16,161 bases of DNA, taken from Chromatiales bacterium. GTDB lineage: Bacteria; Pseudomonadota; Gammaproteobacteria; SZUA-140. Both the position numbers and the translations under genes were made by a program. This document shows, one piece after another, positions 1-7,379 of the stretch. Every line of letters starts with the position of its first letter. Position 1 is the first letter of the stretch. The notes beneath the pieces were generated by a model, which saw only the letters and a list, made by a program, of their open reading frames with translations, was not told the DNA's origin and made no database searches. The DNA lies in NCBI GenBank assembly GCA_031285245.1, contig JAITWN010000168.1, forward strand, positions 1-16,161. Direction: 5' to 3'.

Positions 1-190
1 GTTCCCCCGCCCGCTGGCTGCGCACATAGACGTTGCAGTCATCGGCGTACCGGACGAAGCGCTGTGCGCTTCGTTCCAGCTCCCGATCCACCTCGTCCAG
101 TAACACGTTGGCCAGCAAGTCCGTAACTGGCTTGTCCGTAACTTCGTGTTCAATGGCGATGCAGGGCTTGTCCGTAACATACAACCTCAC
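1..190 (-). pseudogene. Group II intron reverse transcriptase/maturase fragment, N-terminus missing, runs off the left edge
   Basis: Read on the minus strand from about 120 down to 1, the frame encodes LLANVLLDEVDREL, then RFVRYADDCNVYVRS. This is the reverse transcriptase palm region of LtrA-type group II intron maturases, with the catalytic YADD box at 38-49. Upstream of about 120 the frame stays open to a TAG at 191-193, but the residues change to an unrelated stretch with VTDKP twice. The normal N-terminal RT domain is therefore absent and the fragment is joined to short repeats. The C-terminal part may continue beyond base 1. The RT identity is seen directly in the motif. That it is a dead remnant is inferred from the missing front half. 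Confidence 0.8.
119..178. repeat. Short direct repeats at the broken end of the RT fragment
   Basis: GGCTTGTCCGTAAC occurs exactly at 129-142 and 165-178, spaced 36 bases apart. A shorter third match, GTCCGTAAC, lies at 119-127, right where RT homology stops. On the minus strand these encode the repeated VTD(KP) residues. They look like footprints of rearrangement at the truncated end. No known element could be assigned. Confidence 0.7.
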
Positions 191-283
191 CTACAGTGAC
201 GGGAGACTCATCGCCATCAATGCCAGGTAGTTTCGCGGCTTGCTTGGGCGAATGCGATCTGACCTTGCTTGACCTCATTGATG

Positions 284-289
284 TACAAT
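284..289 (+). promoter_or_regulatory. Candidate -10 element for prfB-lysS
   Basis: TACAAT lies 40 bases before the prfB ATG and is followed by a GC-rich discriminator (CGCC). It would give a leader of about 33 bases. No good -35 lies at 17 bases; TTGACC at 269-274 is too close (9 bases). Other genes in this window have the same TACAAT plus GC-rich pattern. The call rests on the -10 box and position alone. Confidence 0.4.
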
Positions 290-328
290 CGCCAGCTTGT
301 TCAATATCTAAGTCACGCCAGAGATCCC

Positions 329-1427
329 ATGCTCGAACTCAATCCGCTTTATAACCAGGTCAAAGACATGCGAGCCCGCCTCGATGACCTGCGGAGGTAT
401 CTTTGACGTCGATGTCAAAAAAGAGCGTCTGACCGAAGTTCGGCGCGAACTCGAAGATCCCAAAGTCTGGGACGACAGTGCCCGCGCGCAAGAGCTTGGG
501 CGCGAGCGTTCAAAACTCGAACGCATTGTCGATACGCACGATACCCTTGATGCCGGTTTGCGCGATGCGGGCGATATGCTCGATCTCGTCGCCGAAGAAG
601 ATGACGCAGCGGCGGCTGCGGCCATTACCGACGACTTGCAGAAGCTCGAAAAAGAGCTCGCGGCGCTTGAATTCCAGCGTATGTTTGCCGGTGAAGCCGA
701 TCCCAATAACGCCTTCCTTGATATTCAAGCCGGCTCAGGCGGCACCGAAGCGCAGGACTGGGCTGAGATGCTGCTGCGCATGTATCTGCGCTGGGGTGAG
801 CAGCGTGAATTCAAGGTTGAAATCATCGAAGCTTCTGCCGGTGAAGTCGCTGGCATCAAGAGCGCGACGGTGAAATTCGAAGGACCTTATGCCTATGGCT
901 GGCTGCGCACCGAGACTGGCGTGCATCGCTTGGTGCGTAAGTCGCCATTTGATTCTGGCAATCGCCGTCATACCTCGTTTGCTTCGGTCTATGTGACGCC
1001 GGAGATCGATGACACTATCGAGATTGAAATCAATCCGGCGGATCTTGAAGTCGACACTTACCGCGCGAGCGGTGCGGGTGGTCAGCACGTCAACCGTACT
1101 GAATCGGCGATCCGTATCACGCACGTGCCGAGCGGCATCGTGGTCGCGTGTCAGAGCGATCGTTCGCAGCATAAAAACCGCGCTACCGCTATGGCGCAGT
1201 TGCGTTCCAAGCTCTATGAGCGCGAGCTCAACAAACGCCGCGCTGAAGCGCAGGCGCTTGAAGACACCAAGAGTGACATTGGCTGGGGTAGCCAGATTCG
1301 CTCTTATGTGCTCGATCAATCGCGTATCAAAGATTTGCGCACCGGCGTTGAAACCGGCAATACACAGGCAGTGCTCGATGGCGATCTCGATCGCTTCATC
1401 GAGGCGAGTCTGAAGCAAGGTTTATAA
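329..1427 (+). CDS. prfB: Peptide chain release factor 2 (RF2), expressed by programmed +1 frameshift
   Basis: Recognises UGA and UAA stop codons and triggers peptidyl-tRNA hydrolysis in the ribosome. The gene is read as 329-403 (25 codons, beginning MLELNPLYNQVKDM), then +1 into 405-1427, giving 365 residues, the same length as E. coli RF2. The in-frame TGA at 404-406 is bypassed. The stop-recognition tripeptide SPF is at about residues 205-207. The catalytic GGQ is at about 250-252, in the context YRASGAGGQHVNR with Ala at 246, as in most bacteria other than E. coli K-12. The ATG at 329 has only a weak ribosome binding site. lysS follows 15 bases after the stop, the usual gammaproteobacterial prfB-lysS operon. 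Confidence 0.98.
393..407 (+). promoter_or_regulatory. RF2 programmed +1 frameshift site
   Basis: The string GGAGG TAT CTT TGA C contains the three standard parts: an internal Shine-Dalgarno-like GGAGG (393-397), the slippery CTT (401-403), and the poor-context stop TGA C (404-407). When RF2 is scarce, the ribosome shifts from CTT into the +1 frame and reads GAC. This autoregulates RF2 level. The arrangement and spacing match the E. coli site. Confidence 0.97.
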
Positions 1428-1442
1428 AGAAGAGAACGGCAG

Positions 1443-2930
1443 ATGGAGCAGGAAAAGGACGAGCACGATCAGATCTCGCAGCGGCGCGACAAGCTGAAAG
1501 CCTTGCGCGAACGCGGCGTGGCGTTTCCGGCAGATTTTCGTCGCAATGTCATGGCGGCTGAACTGCATGCTGAATACAGCGAGCACAGTGCCGAGGCGCT
1601 GGAAGCTGAACCACGGCGCGTGAAGATCGCTGGTCGCATGATGACGCGGCGCATCATGGGCAAGGCGGCGTTCGCGCATGTGCAGGATATGTCTGGGCAG
1701 ATTCAGCTCTACGTGCAGCGCGAAGCGGTGTCGGAAGAGGGTTATACCGAATTTAAGAAGTGGGATATCGGCGACATCATCGGCGCTGAGGGCGTAGTAT
1801 TCAAGACGCGCGCGGGTGAGCTGTCGGTGCGCGTTGATGAAGTGCGCTTGCTGACCAAGGCGCTGCGCCCGTTGCCGGAGAAGTATCACGGCATCGTCGA
1901 TCTCGAAATGCGCTATCGTCAGCGTTATCTCGATCTGATCATGAATGAACCGGTGCGCGAGACTTTTCGTCGTCGCAGCCGCATCGTTGAATTCATCCGC
2001 CGTTTTCTCACTGATCGGGGTTTCCTTGAAGTTGAAACGCCGATGATGCAGGCGGTGCCGGGGGGCGCGACTGCGCGGCCGTTCAAGACCCATCACAATG
2101 CGCTCGACATTCCGTTTTACATGCGCATCGCGCCGGAGCTTTATCTGAAGCGATTGGTAGTGGGTGGCTTTGAGCGTGTGTTCGAGATCAATCGTAATTT
2201 TCGCAATGAAGGCGTATCGACGCGGCACAATCCTGAATTCACCATGCTCGAGTTCTATCAGGCTTACGCTGATTATCACGATCAGATGGATATCTCTGAG
2301 GAGATGCTGCGTGGGCTGGCGCTGCTGTTTTCGCAGAACGGCGTCATCGAGTATCAAGGACAGCGCATCGACTTTGGGCGCCCTTTCCGTCGCCTTGGAC
2401 TGCGCGAGTCCATTCTGGAATTCAATCCCGATATCAGCGCGGCTACGCTCGATGATGCGAAGGCACTTGCTGACGTGCTGCGGGCGCGGCGCATCGCGGT
2501 GAAAGACAGCTACGGCCTTGGCAAGCTGCAGCTCGAATTGTTTGAAGCGACGGTGGAAGAGCGATTGCTTGATCCGACTTTCATCACTTCGTATCCGACG
2601 GAAGTCTCACCGCTCGCGCGTCGCAATGATCTTGATCCAAGCGTTACCGATCGTTTCGAGCTCTTCATCGCCGGCCGCGAAATCGCCAATGGCTTCACCG
2701 AGCTCAATGATGCGCAAGACCAGGCTGAGCGTTTTCACGATCAACTCAAAGCGCGCGATGATGGTGATGATGAAGCCATGCACTTCGACGCCGACTACAT
2801 CCGCGCCCTCGAACACGGCATGCCGCCAACCGCTGGCCAAGGCATCGGCATCGATCGCTTGGTAATGCTGTTTACTGATTCAGCATCGATCAGGGATGTG
2901 CTGCTGTTTCCGCATATGAAGCCGGAGTAG
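1443..2930 (+). CDS. lysS: Lysyl-tRNA synthetase, class II
   Basis: Charges tRNA-Lys with lysine using ATP, in the cytoplasm. The 495-residue protein starts with a helical leader, then an OB-fold anticodon-binding domain (VKIAGRMMTRRIMGKAAFAH, about residues 60-80). The class II catalytic domain follows: motif 1 around PMMQAVPGGATARPF, motif 2 FEINRNFRNEGVSTRHNPEF near 246-265, and motif 3 GIGIDRLVML near 466, ending RDVLLFPHMKPE. Length and motif order are normal. The ATG at 1443 is preceded by an AAGAAGAG ribosome binding site about 7 bases upstream, which fixes the start. It is probably cotranscribed with prfB. Confidence 0.98.
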   Translation: MEQEKDEHDQISQRRDKLKALRERGVAFPADFRRNVMAAELHAEYSEHSAEALEAEPRRVKIAGRMMTRRIMGKAAFAHVQDMSGQIQLYVQREAVSEEGYTEFKKWDIGDIIGAEGVVFKTRAGELSVRVDEVRLLTKALRPLPEKYHGIVDLEMRYRQRYLDLIMNEPVRETFRRRSRIVEFIRRFLTDRGFLEVETPMMQAVPGGATARPFKTHHNALDIPFYMRIAPELYLKRLVVGGFERVFEINRNFRNEGVSTRHNPEFTMLEFYQAYADYHDQMDISEEMLRGLALLFSQNGVIEYQGQRIDFGRPFRRLGLRESILEFNPDISAATLDDAKALADVLRARRIAVKDSYGLGKLQLELFEATVEERLLDPTFITSYPTEVSPLARRNDLDPSVTDRFELFIAGREIANGFTELNDAQDQAERFHDQLKARDDGDDEAMHFDADYIRALEHGMPPTAGQGIGIDRLVMLFTDSASIRDVLLFPHMKPE

Positions 2931-3239
2931 CAGTGCTAGAAACAAGTGGGCCAGCAGCGCGGAATTTCAGTGCTCACTGGCTTGATTGATGTCACTTGAA
3001 TGGAGCGGGGCTTGAGCGATCAGGCCGCGTAAGGCTGTATGCGTCGTTCTACTTCCCCGAAGGCAGTCTGTGCCACCAGGAAGAAAAGCTCGCCCCCATC
3101 CACTAGCCAGGAAAACCACGTACGAGTTGGAGTGGCCCGTCAGCCGGGTGTGGGGTGGCGGGCGTTGACCTGCTAGGCAGTGTACAATGCCCGGTTCTGC
3201 GCGGCCGCGCTTCCCTCTAAGCAACCGGGTGTGATCCTT
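2931..3239. other. Intergenic region between lysS and the ABC-F gene
   Basis: This 309-base gap has no gene I can support, no clear terminator after lysS and no tRNA. A minus-strand frame from a TTG at 3224 to 2967 could encode 85 residues (including SGWGRAFLPGGTDCLRG), but it has no ATG start, no ribosome binding site, and overlaps the likely ABC-F promoter. It may be a fragment of a dispersed repeat, which only a genome-wide search can settle. Confidence 0.5.
3183..3188 (+). promoter_or_regulatory. Candidate -10 element for the ABC-F gene
   Basis: TACAAT is followed directly by a GC-rich discriminator (GCCCGG). It would start a transcript near 3195, about 45 bases before the GTG start at 3240. 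A TTGACC at 3165-3170 is only 12 bases away, too near to be a standard sigma-70 partner, so no convincing -35 is visible. Confidence 0.4.
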
Positions 3240-4853
3240 GTGATTTCCATTTTCAATGTCACCATGCAGTTTGGCGCCAAGCCGCTGTTCGAAAATATTT
3301 CAGCGAAGTTTGGCAACGGTAATCGTTACGGCCTCATCGGCGCCAATGGTTGTGGCAAGTCGACCCTGATGAAGATTTTGGATGGCAGTCTTGCGCCGTC
3401 GGCGGGCAGTGTGTCAGTGACGCCGCATGAGCGTGTTGGCAAATTGAGTCAGGATCAGTTCGCCTTCGAGCAGTACACGGTGGTCGACACCGTCATCATG
3501 GGGCACGCCGAGCTGTGGGCGGTGAAGAAGGAGCGCGATCGTATCTACGGCCAGGCGGAAATGTCGGACGAAGACGGCATGAAAGCCGCGGAACTCGAAA
3601 CGCGTTTTGCTGAGCTCGATGGCTACACCGCCGAGAGCCGCGCCGGTGACATTTTGCTTGGCGCCGGTATCGCAGAGGAATTTCACTATGGCCTGATGAG
3701 CCAGGTGGCGCCAGGCTGGAAGTTGCGCGTGCTGCTGGCGCAGGCGCTCTTTGCGGATCCGGAAATTCTGCTGCTCGATGAGCCGACTAATAACCTCGAC
3801 ATCCATACCATTCGCTGGCTGGAAGAAGTGCTGAGCGAACGCAAGAGCACGATGATCGTGATTTCTCACGATCGCCATTTCTTGAATTCGATCTGCACGC
3901 ATATCGCCGATATCGATTACGGTGAGCTGCGCATTTATCCCGGTAATTACGATGATTTCATGATCGCTTCGACGCAGGCGCGCGAACGTTTGCTGTCGGA
4001 GAACGCGAAAAAATCCGCGCAGATCGCCGACCTCAAACACTTCGTCAGCCGCTTCTCGGCGAATGCTTCAAAAGCTAAGCAGGCGACCTCACGCGCCAAG
4101 CTGATCGACAAGATTCAGCTTGAAGAAGTGAAAGCATCGAGCCGTGTTTCGCCCTTCATTCGCTTCAAACAGGATAAGCAGCTACATCGCTTGGCGCTGA
4201 CGCTGGAAGATGTCGGTCACGGCTTTGACGGCGAGCGTTTATTTGCTGGTGGTAATCTATTGCTCGAAGCGGGCTCACGGCTCGCCATCATCGGCGAAAA
4301 CGGCGCGGGAAAAACAACGCTGCTGCGCTGTCTGATGGGCGAGCTGACGCCGGAGAAAGGCAAGGTCAAATGGGCGGAGAACGCGGCACCGGGCTATTGC
4401 CCGCAAGATAGCAGCGCTGACTTCGACAATGATCTCAACCTCTTTGACTGGATGAGCCAGTGGCGCAAGCCCAAGCACGATGATCAGATGGTGCGGGCAA
4501 CGCTCGGGCGCTTGCTGTTTTCATCGGATGAATTCAAGAAAAAAGCGCGGGTGTGCTCGGGCGGTGAGAAAAACCGTTTGCTGTTCGGAAAACTGATGAT
4601 GAGCGATGCCAACGTGCTGGTGATGGACGAGCCGACCAACCATCTCGACATGGAATCGATCGAAGCACTGAACGAAGCGTTGCTGAACTATGACGGCACG
4701 CTGATCTTCGTTAGCCACGATCGCGAATTCGTTTCATCGCTCGCGACTCACATCATCGAGATCAAAGATCGCAAACTGCGTGATTTCCACGGCAGTTATG
4801 ATGATTATCTGCTTAGCCAGGCGGCGACGTTGAAGACAGCGTCTGCGCGTTGA
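3240..4853 (+). CDS. ybiT: ABC-F family ATPase, YbiT type
   Basis: A soluble protein with two ATP-binding cassettes and no membrane segments. ABC-F proteins act on the ribosome; YbiT's precise role is less well defined. The first cassette has Walker A GANGCGKST (about residues 34-42) and Walker B ILLLDEPTNNLD. A charged linker follows (VSRFSANASKAKQATSRAK, then IQLEEVKASSR). The second cassette has GENGAGKTT, the signature CSGGEKNRLLFGKLMM and VMDEPTNHLDMESIE. It closely matches E. coli YbiT throughout, including NVTMQFGAKPLFENIS at the start. The GTG at 3240 (VISIFNVTMQF) places the N-terminus exactly where YbiT begins; upstream GTGs at 3231 and 3180 are alternatives. No strong ribosome binding site is seen. 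Length is 537 residues. Confidence 0.93.
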   Translation: MISIFNVTMQFGAKPLFENISAKFGNGNRYGLIGANGCGKSTLMKILDGSLAPSAGSVSVTPHERVGKLSQDQFAFEQYTVVDTVIMGHAELWAVKKERDRIYGQAEMSDEDGMKAAELETRFAELDGYTAESRAGDILLGAGIAEEFHYGLMSQVAPGWKLRVLLAQALFADPEILLLDEPTNNLDIHTIRWLEEVLSERKSTMIVISHDRHFLNSICTHIADIDYGELRIYPGNYDDFMIASTQARERLLSENAKKSAQIADLKHFVSRFSANASKAKQATSRAKLIDKIQLEEVKASSRVSPFIRFKQDKQLHRLALTLEDVGHGFDGERLFAGGNLLLEAGSRLAIIGENGAGKTTLLRCLMGELTPEKGKVKWAENAAPGYCPQDSSADFDNDLNLFDWMSQWRKPKHDDQMVRATLGRLLFSSDEFKKKARVCSGGEKNRLLFGKLMMSDANVLVMDEPTNHLDMESIEALNEALLNYDGTLIFVSHDREFVSSLATHIIEIKDRKLRDFHGSYDDYLLSQAATLKTASAR

Positions 4854-4910
4854 GTTAGTTTCTGTTGTCTAAATTTTGATCGCGCGAGCGGCTCGGATTT
4901 GGAGGGAGCA

Positions 4911-5966
4911 ATGACAATGAACGTTCATGGTTATGCTGCGCATTCGGCGGATAGTGATCTCGTTCCTTTTCGTTTCGAGCGCCGTGATCCGCGGCCTGAT
5001 GATGTCGTCATCGAGATTCTCTATTGCGGCGTGTGTCATTCCGATATTCACAGTGCGCGCAATGACTGGCACGGTTCTCAGTATCCGCTGGTGCCTGGGC
5101 ACGAGATCATCGGCCGGGTGACGGTGGTTGGGCCGAAGGTTACGCGTTTCAAGGTGGGTGATCATGTTGGCGTCGGTTGTATGGTCGATTCTTGCCGGCA
5201 ATGCCAGCCTTGCGAGGCTGGGCTTGAGCAGTATTGCGAGCAGGGCATGACACTGACTTACAACAGCATCGACCGGCATGATCATCGGCCGACTTACGGC
5301 GGCTATTCCGATCACATCGTGGTGTCGGAAAGATTTGTGTTGAAGATTCCCGCGGGGATGGATCTCAAAGGTGCTGCGCCGCTGCTGTGCGCGGGTATCA
5401 CGACGTATTCGCCGCTACGCCACTGGAACGTAGGGCCGGGCAGTCAGGTGGCGGTCATCGGCCTCGGCGGTCTTGGGCATATGGCGCTCAAACTCGCGAA
5501 GGCGATGGGCGCGCAGGTTTCGCTGTTCACGCGCTCTCCCGGCAAGGGGAAAGACGCGCGGCGCTTGGGCGCGGATCAGATCGTGCTGTCCACAGATGCG
5601 GCGCAGATGGCGGCGGTGGCGGGGAAGTTTGACCTGATCATCGATACCGTGCCTAACGTTCACGATATCAATCCGTATGTGAGCACGCTGGCGCTCGATG
5701 GCGCGCTGGTGCTGGTCGGTTATCTCGGTCCGCTCGAGGAGATGTTGAATACCGTGCCGCTTATCCTCGGTCGCAAAGCTGTGGCGGGCTCTGTCATCGG
5801 CGGGCTTCCTGAGACTCAAGAGATGCTCGATTTCTGCGCTCGGCATGGTATTACTGCTGATATCGAAGTCATCAACATGCAGGATATCAACAAGGCTTAT
5901 GAGCGCATGCTGAAAAGCGATGTGAAATATCGCTTTGTTATTGATATGGCGTCGTTGCCGGCCTGA
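4911..5966 (+). CDS. yahK: Zinc-dependent NAD(P)H aldehyde reductase / alcohol dehydrogenase, YahK-like
   Basis: A medium-chain dehydrogenase of the cinnamyl-alcohol-dehydrogenase group, expected to reduce aldehydes to alcohols in the cytoplasm. Catalytic zinc ligands lie in YCGVCHSD (Cys about 42) and GHE (His about 64). Structural zinc cysteines follow in CRQCQPCEAGLEQYC (95, 98, 101, 109). LLCAGITTYSPLRHW precedes the Rossmann fold (GLGGLGHMA). The residues FTRSPGK after the second strand suggest a preference for NADPH. The C-terminal GGLPETQEMLDFC and DVKYRFVIDM match E. coli YahK. ATG 4911 follows a strong GGAGGGAG (4901-4908); ATG 4917 is also possible. It stands alone, 57 bases after the ABC-F gene. 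The physiological substrate cannot be told from sequence. Confidence 0.93.
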   Translation: MTMNVHGYAAHSADSDLVPFRFERRDPRPDDVVIEILYCGVCHSDIHSARNDWHGSQYPLVPGHEIIGRVTVVGPKVTRFKVGDHVGVGCMVDSCRQCQPCEAGLEQYCEQGMTLTYNSIDRHDHRPTYGGYSDHIVVSERFVLKIPAGMDLKGAAPLLCAGITTYSPLRHWNVGPGSQVAVIGLGGLGHMALKLAKAMGAQVSLFTRSPGKGKDARRLGADQIVLSTDAAQMAAVAGKFDLIIDTVPNVHDINPYVSTLALDGALVLVGYLGPLEEMLNTVPLILGRKAVAGSVIGGLPETQEMLDFCARHGITADIEVINMQDINKAYERMLKSDVKYRFVIDMASLPA

Positions 5967-6001
5967 CGAAGCCGAAGTGTGAGGTTATAGCGATGCCCGC
6001 C

Positions 6002-6053
6002 AGGTTTTTTCAGGACACGGAGCGGCTGCGCGCCAATGGTCTTGAAAAAACCT
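6002..6053 (+). repeat. Palindromic dispersed element, copy 1
   Basis: The left arm AGGTTTTTTCAGGAC pairs with GTCTTGAAAAAACCT (one G-T pair), a stem of about 15 bases enclosing a loop with GGCTGCGCGCC, itself a small hairpin. The segment 6026-6046 matches 7341-7361 at 19 of 21 positions and resembles the reverse complement of 11824-11841. It begins 35 bases after the yahK stop. It looks like a REP-type element or 3' stabilising hairpin. Confidence 0.75.
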
Positions 6054-6087
6054 AGCGTCGCCTGCCTCGGGATTTCGCAATACTTCA

Positions 6088-6111
6088 AGGAAGAGACAAA
6101 ACGCTCTTCCT
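6088..6111. repeat. Perfect 8-bp inverted repeat
   Basis: AGGAAGAG and CTCTTCCT flank an 8-base loop, ACAAAACG. No T-run follows on the plus strand, so a terminator is not supported. It lies 34 bases after palindromic copy 1. Confidence 0.6.
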
Positions 6112-6140
6112 GAGCCATCAACAGATTTTTGATACATATC

Positions 6141-6178
6141 ATCCGCTTTTCTGATGCCTGTATCAGTCCAAAGCGGAT
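6141..6178. repeat. Two-tier inverted repeat
   Basis: The outer arms ATCCGCTTT (6141-6149) and AAAGCGGAT (6170-6178) pair perfectly over 9 bases. Inside, CTGAT (6151-6155) and ATCAG (6162-6166) pair around GCCTGT. Internal unpaired bases are T on the left and TCC on the right. It is a strong hairpin on either strand. Its function is unknown. Confidence 0.7.
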
Positions 6179-6188
6179 AGTGAGGCTC

Positions 6189-6220
6189 TGCTCATGGCGC
6201 CATCATGAGGCTCATGAGCA
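6189..6220. repeat. 8-bp inverted repeat with nested palindrome
   Basis: TGCTCATG (6189-6196) and CATGAGCA (6213-6220) pair. The right part also forms the self-complementary GCTCATGAGC, and CTCATG can pair with the nearer CATGAG. Alternative pairings are thus possible. Confidence 0.55.
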
Positions 6221-6353
6221 CTAGCGATTCGAGCGCTTTCCGAGAAGATCACGACAGCCCGTGGAAAGAGGCACGTAAGCCGTTAGCCCCGCTGAGCGAT
6301 GGTCGCTGAGTGCGGATTGTGCGGCTACATCTCGCCCTCAACCAGGTTTGATA

Positions 6354-7205
6354 TTACGCCGCCAGTAGTTGCTTCACTTCGTTGATCTGCCCGCGTGCAT
6401 TCTTCATCGCGTCAATACTTTCTTCCGGTCGCAGTTTCAGGCGGTTGAAGGCGGGGACGGTTGACCAGTCGAGGCGCGTGCAGGGGTGGTCGCTGCCGAT
6501 GTGGCTGAGCAGGTTGGCAACGATGACGACGTCGGTGTAGCTGGCTGGGGTGTCGGGATTGTGGTTGAAATTCTCATGTTCGGCGACGGCGGCGACGAGT
6601 TCGGGAGAGAATTTCCAACTACGCAGCATCAGCGCGCCAACACGTGGGTGCAGCACTTCGAGCAGGCGTTGGAATACTGCTTTGTCTGCAAGCTCGGGGG
6701 CAAGCTCTGCGTATTCAATGATCGGTAGTTTCCCGATGTCGTGGATGAGGCCGACGAGCATGGCTTCTTCCGCGTTGAGCCGGGTGTAGCGGTTGGCGAT
6801 GAACCAGCTCAGCGCCGCGACTATCATGCTGTGTTCGCGGTTGTGGGCAAGTAAGCGCTTTTTTTCCGGTGATGCGACGCGGTCCTGGTAGATCTGCTCC
6901 ATGGCGAGGCTGGTGACGATATTGCGCACATTGGCGTTGCCGAGGCGGGTGACCGCGCCTCTGATGTCTTCGATCGGATTGGCGCCACGATAGAGCGGGC
7001 TGTTGACGACGCGCAGCAAACGCGTGCTGAGTACGGCGTCTGCACTGATCGCGGTGGCAATCTTGCTGGCGGTAGCTCCGCCTTTGGCATCAAGTAGCTT
7101 GCGGACTCGCAACGTGACTTCAGGAAGCCCGGGTAGAATGAGCTTGTTGCTCTTGATATCGGCGATCAGCTCCTGCCAGAACTCCTCGATGCTTGCGGAC
7201 AACAT
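6354..7205 (-). CDS. HDOD domain signalling protein
   Basis: A 283-residue cytoplasmic protein made almost entirely of an HDOD domain. This family is linked to regulation and signal transduction, often around cyclic-di-GMP, chemotaxis or stress, and its members mostly lack proven enzyme activity. The N-terminal LPGLPEV and VNSPLYRG are typical. The HD motif is kept as GLIHDIGKLPI (His155, Asp156), whereas many HDOD proteins have lost it. The C-terminal part continues as AVAEHENFNHNPD. No receiver, GGDEF or EAL domain is attached. The ATG at 7203-7205 is chosen because the domain starts shortly after; its ribosome binding site is weak. It stands alone, convergent with yahK. The specific role is unknown. 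Confidence 0.9.
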   Translation of the reverse strand: MLSASIEEFWQELIADIKSNKLILPGLPEVTLRVRKLLDAKGGATASKIATAISADAVLSTRLLRVVNSPLYRGANPIEDIRGAVTRLGNANVRNIVTSLAMEQIYQDRVASPEKKRLLAHNREHSMIVAALSWFIANRYTRLNAEEAMLVGLIHDIGKLPIIEYAELAPELADKAVFQRLLEVLHPRVGALMLRSWKFSPELVAAVAEHENFNHNPDTPASYTDVVIVANLLSHIGSDHPCTRLDWSTVPAFNRLKLRPEESIDAMKNARGQINEVKQLLAA

Positions 7206-7315
7206 GCGGCTTTGTGCCTGATCTAATGGAAGATGTTCCTGTATCGGCGCTTCCTGGTAGAAGGTGAAGTGCGCTTACAACCTTATACCTGCCTGGCTAC
7301 TGAACCTCGGATGTG

Positions 7316-7364
7316 ATTTTTAGAATGGGAGGCTGAGTTGCTGCGCACCAATGGTTTTGAATAA
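7316..7364 (+). repeat. Palindromic dispersed element, copy 3 (degraded arms)
   Basis: The core at 7341-7361 matches copy 1 (6026-6046) at 19 of 21 positions, and GGGAGGCTG upstream matches the GGAGGC of copy 2 read in reverse. The outer arms (ATTTTTAGAA and TTTTGAATAA) pair poorly, so this is a decayed copy. It sits 15 bases past the ygfZ stop, which is on the opposite strand. Confidence 0.65.
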
Positions 7365-7379
7365 GTGGGAGTGCTTGGT

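Larger units (their letters stand above)
5967..6353. other. Structured non-coding gap between yahK and the HDOD gene
   Basis: This 387-base region separates convergent genes and carries no supported coding frame. It contains at least four separate inverted repeats (6002-6053, 6088-6111, 6141-6178, 6189-6220), each listed separately. None is followed by a clear T-run, so they are not textbook terminators. The density of pairing suggests dispersed palindromic elements or an RNA structure. No known RNA family was recognised. Confidence 0.6.

Noticed and set aside
119..178. CRISPR-like repeats
   Set aside because: The repeats are 14 bases or shorter, unequally spaced (15 and 36 bases) and only three in number, with no cas genes.
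404..406. Nonsense mutation in prfB
   Set aside because: The stop is part of the standard RF2 frameshift site with its internal Shine-Dalgarno, and the shifted frame gives a full-length protein.
735..1418. Minus-strand open frame opposite prfB (227 codons)
   Set aside because: It covers the SPF and GGQ region of RF2 on the other strand and has no domain or ribosome binding site.
1422..2357. Long minus-strand open frame (311 codons) opposite lysS
   Set aside because: It is antisense to the conserved catalytic domain of lysS and its peptide has no recognisable domain. It is a shadow of the codon bias of the real gene.
3165..3188. TTGACC/TACAAT as a full sigma-70 promoter before the ABC-F gene
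   Set aside because: The 12-base spacing is too short for sigma-70. Only the -10 box is kept as a candidate.
6002..6053. Intrinsic terminator of yahK
   Set aside because: The stem is AT-rich at its base, the loop is large, and no T-run follows the stem. The core is repeated elsewhere, so a repeat element fits better.
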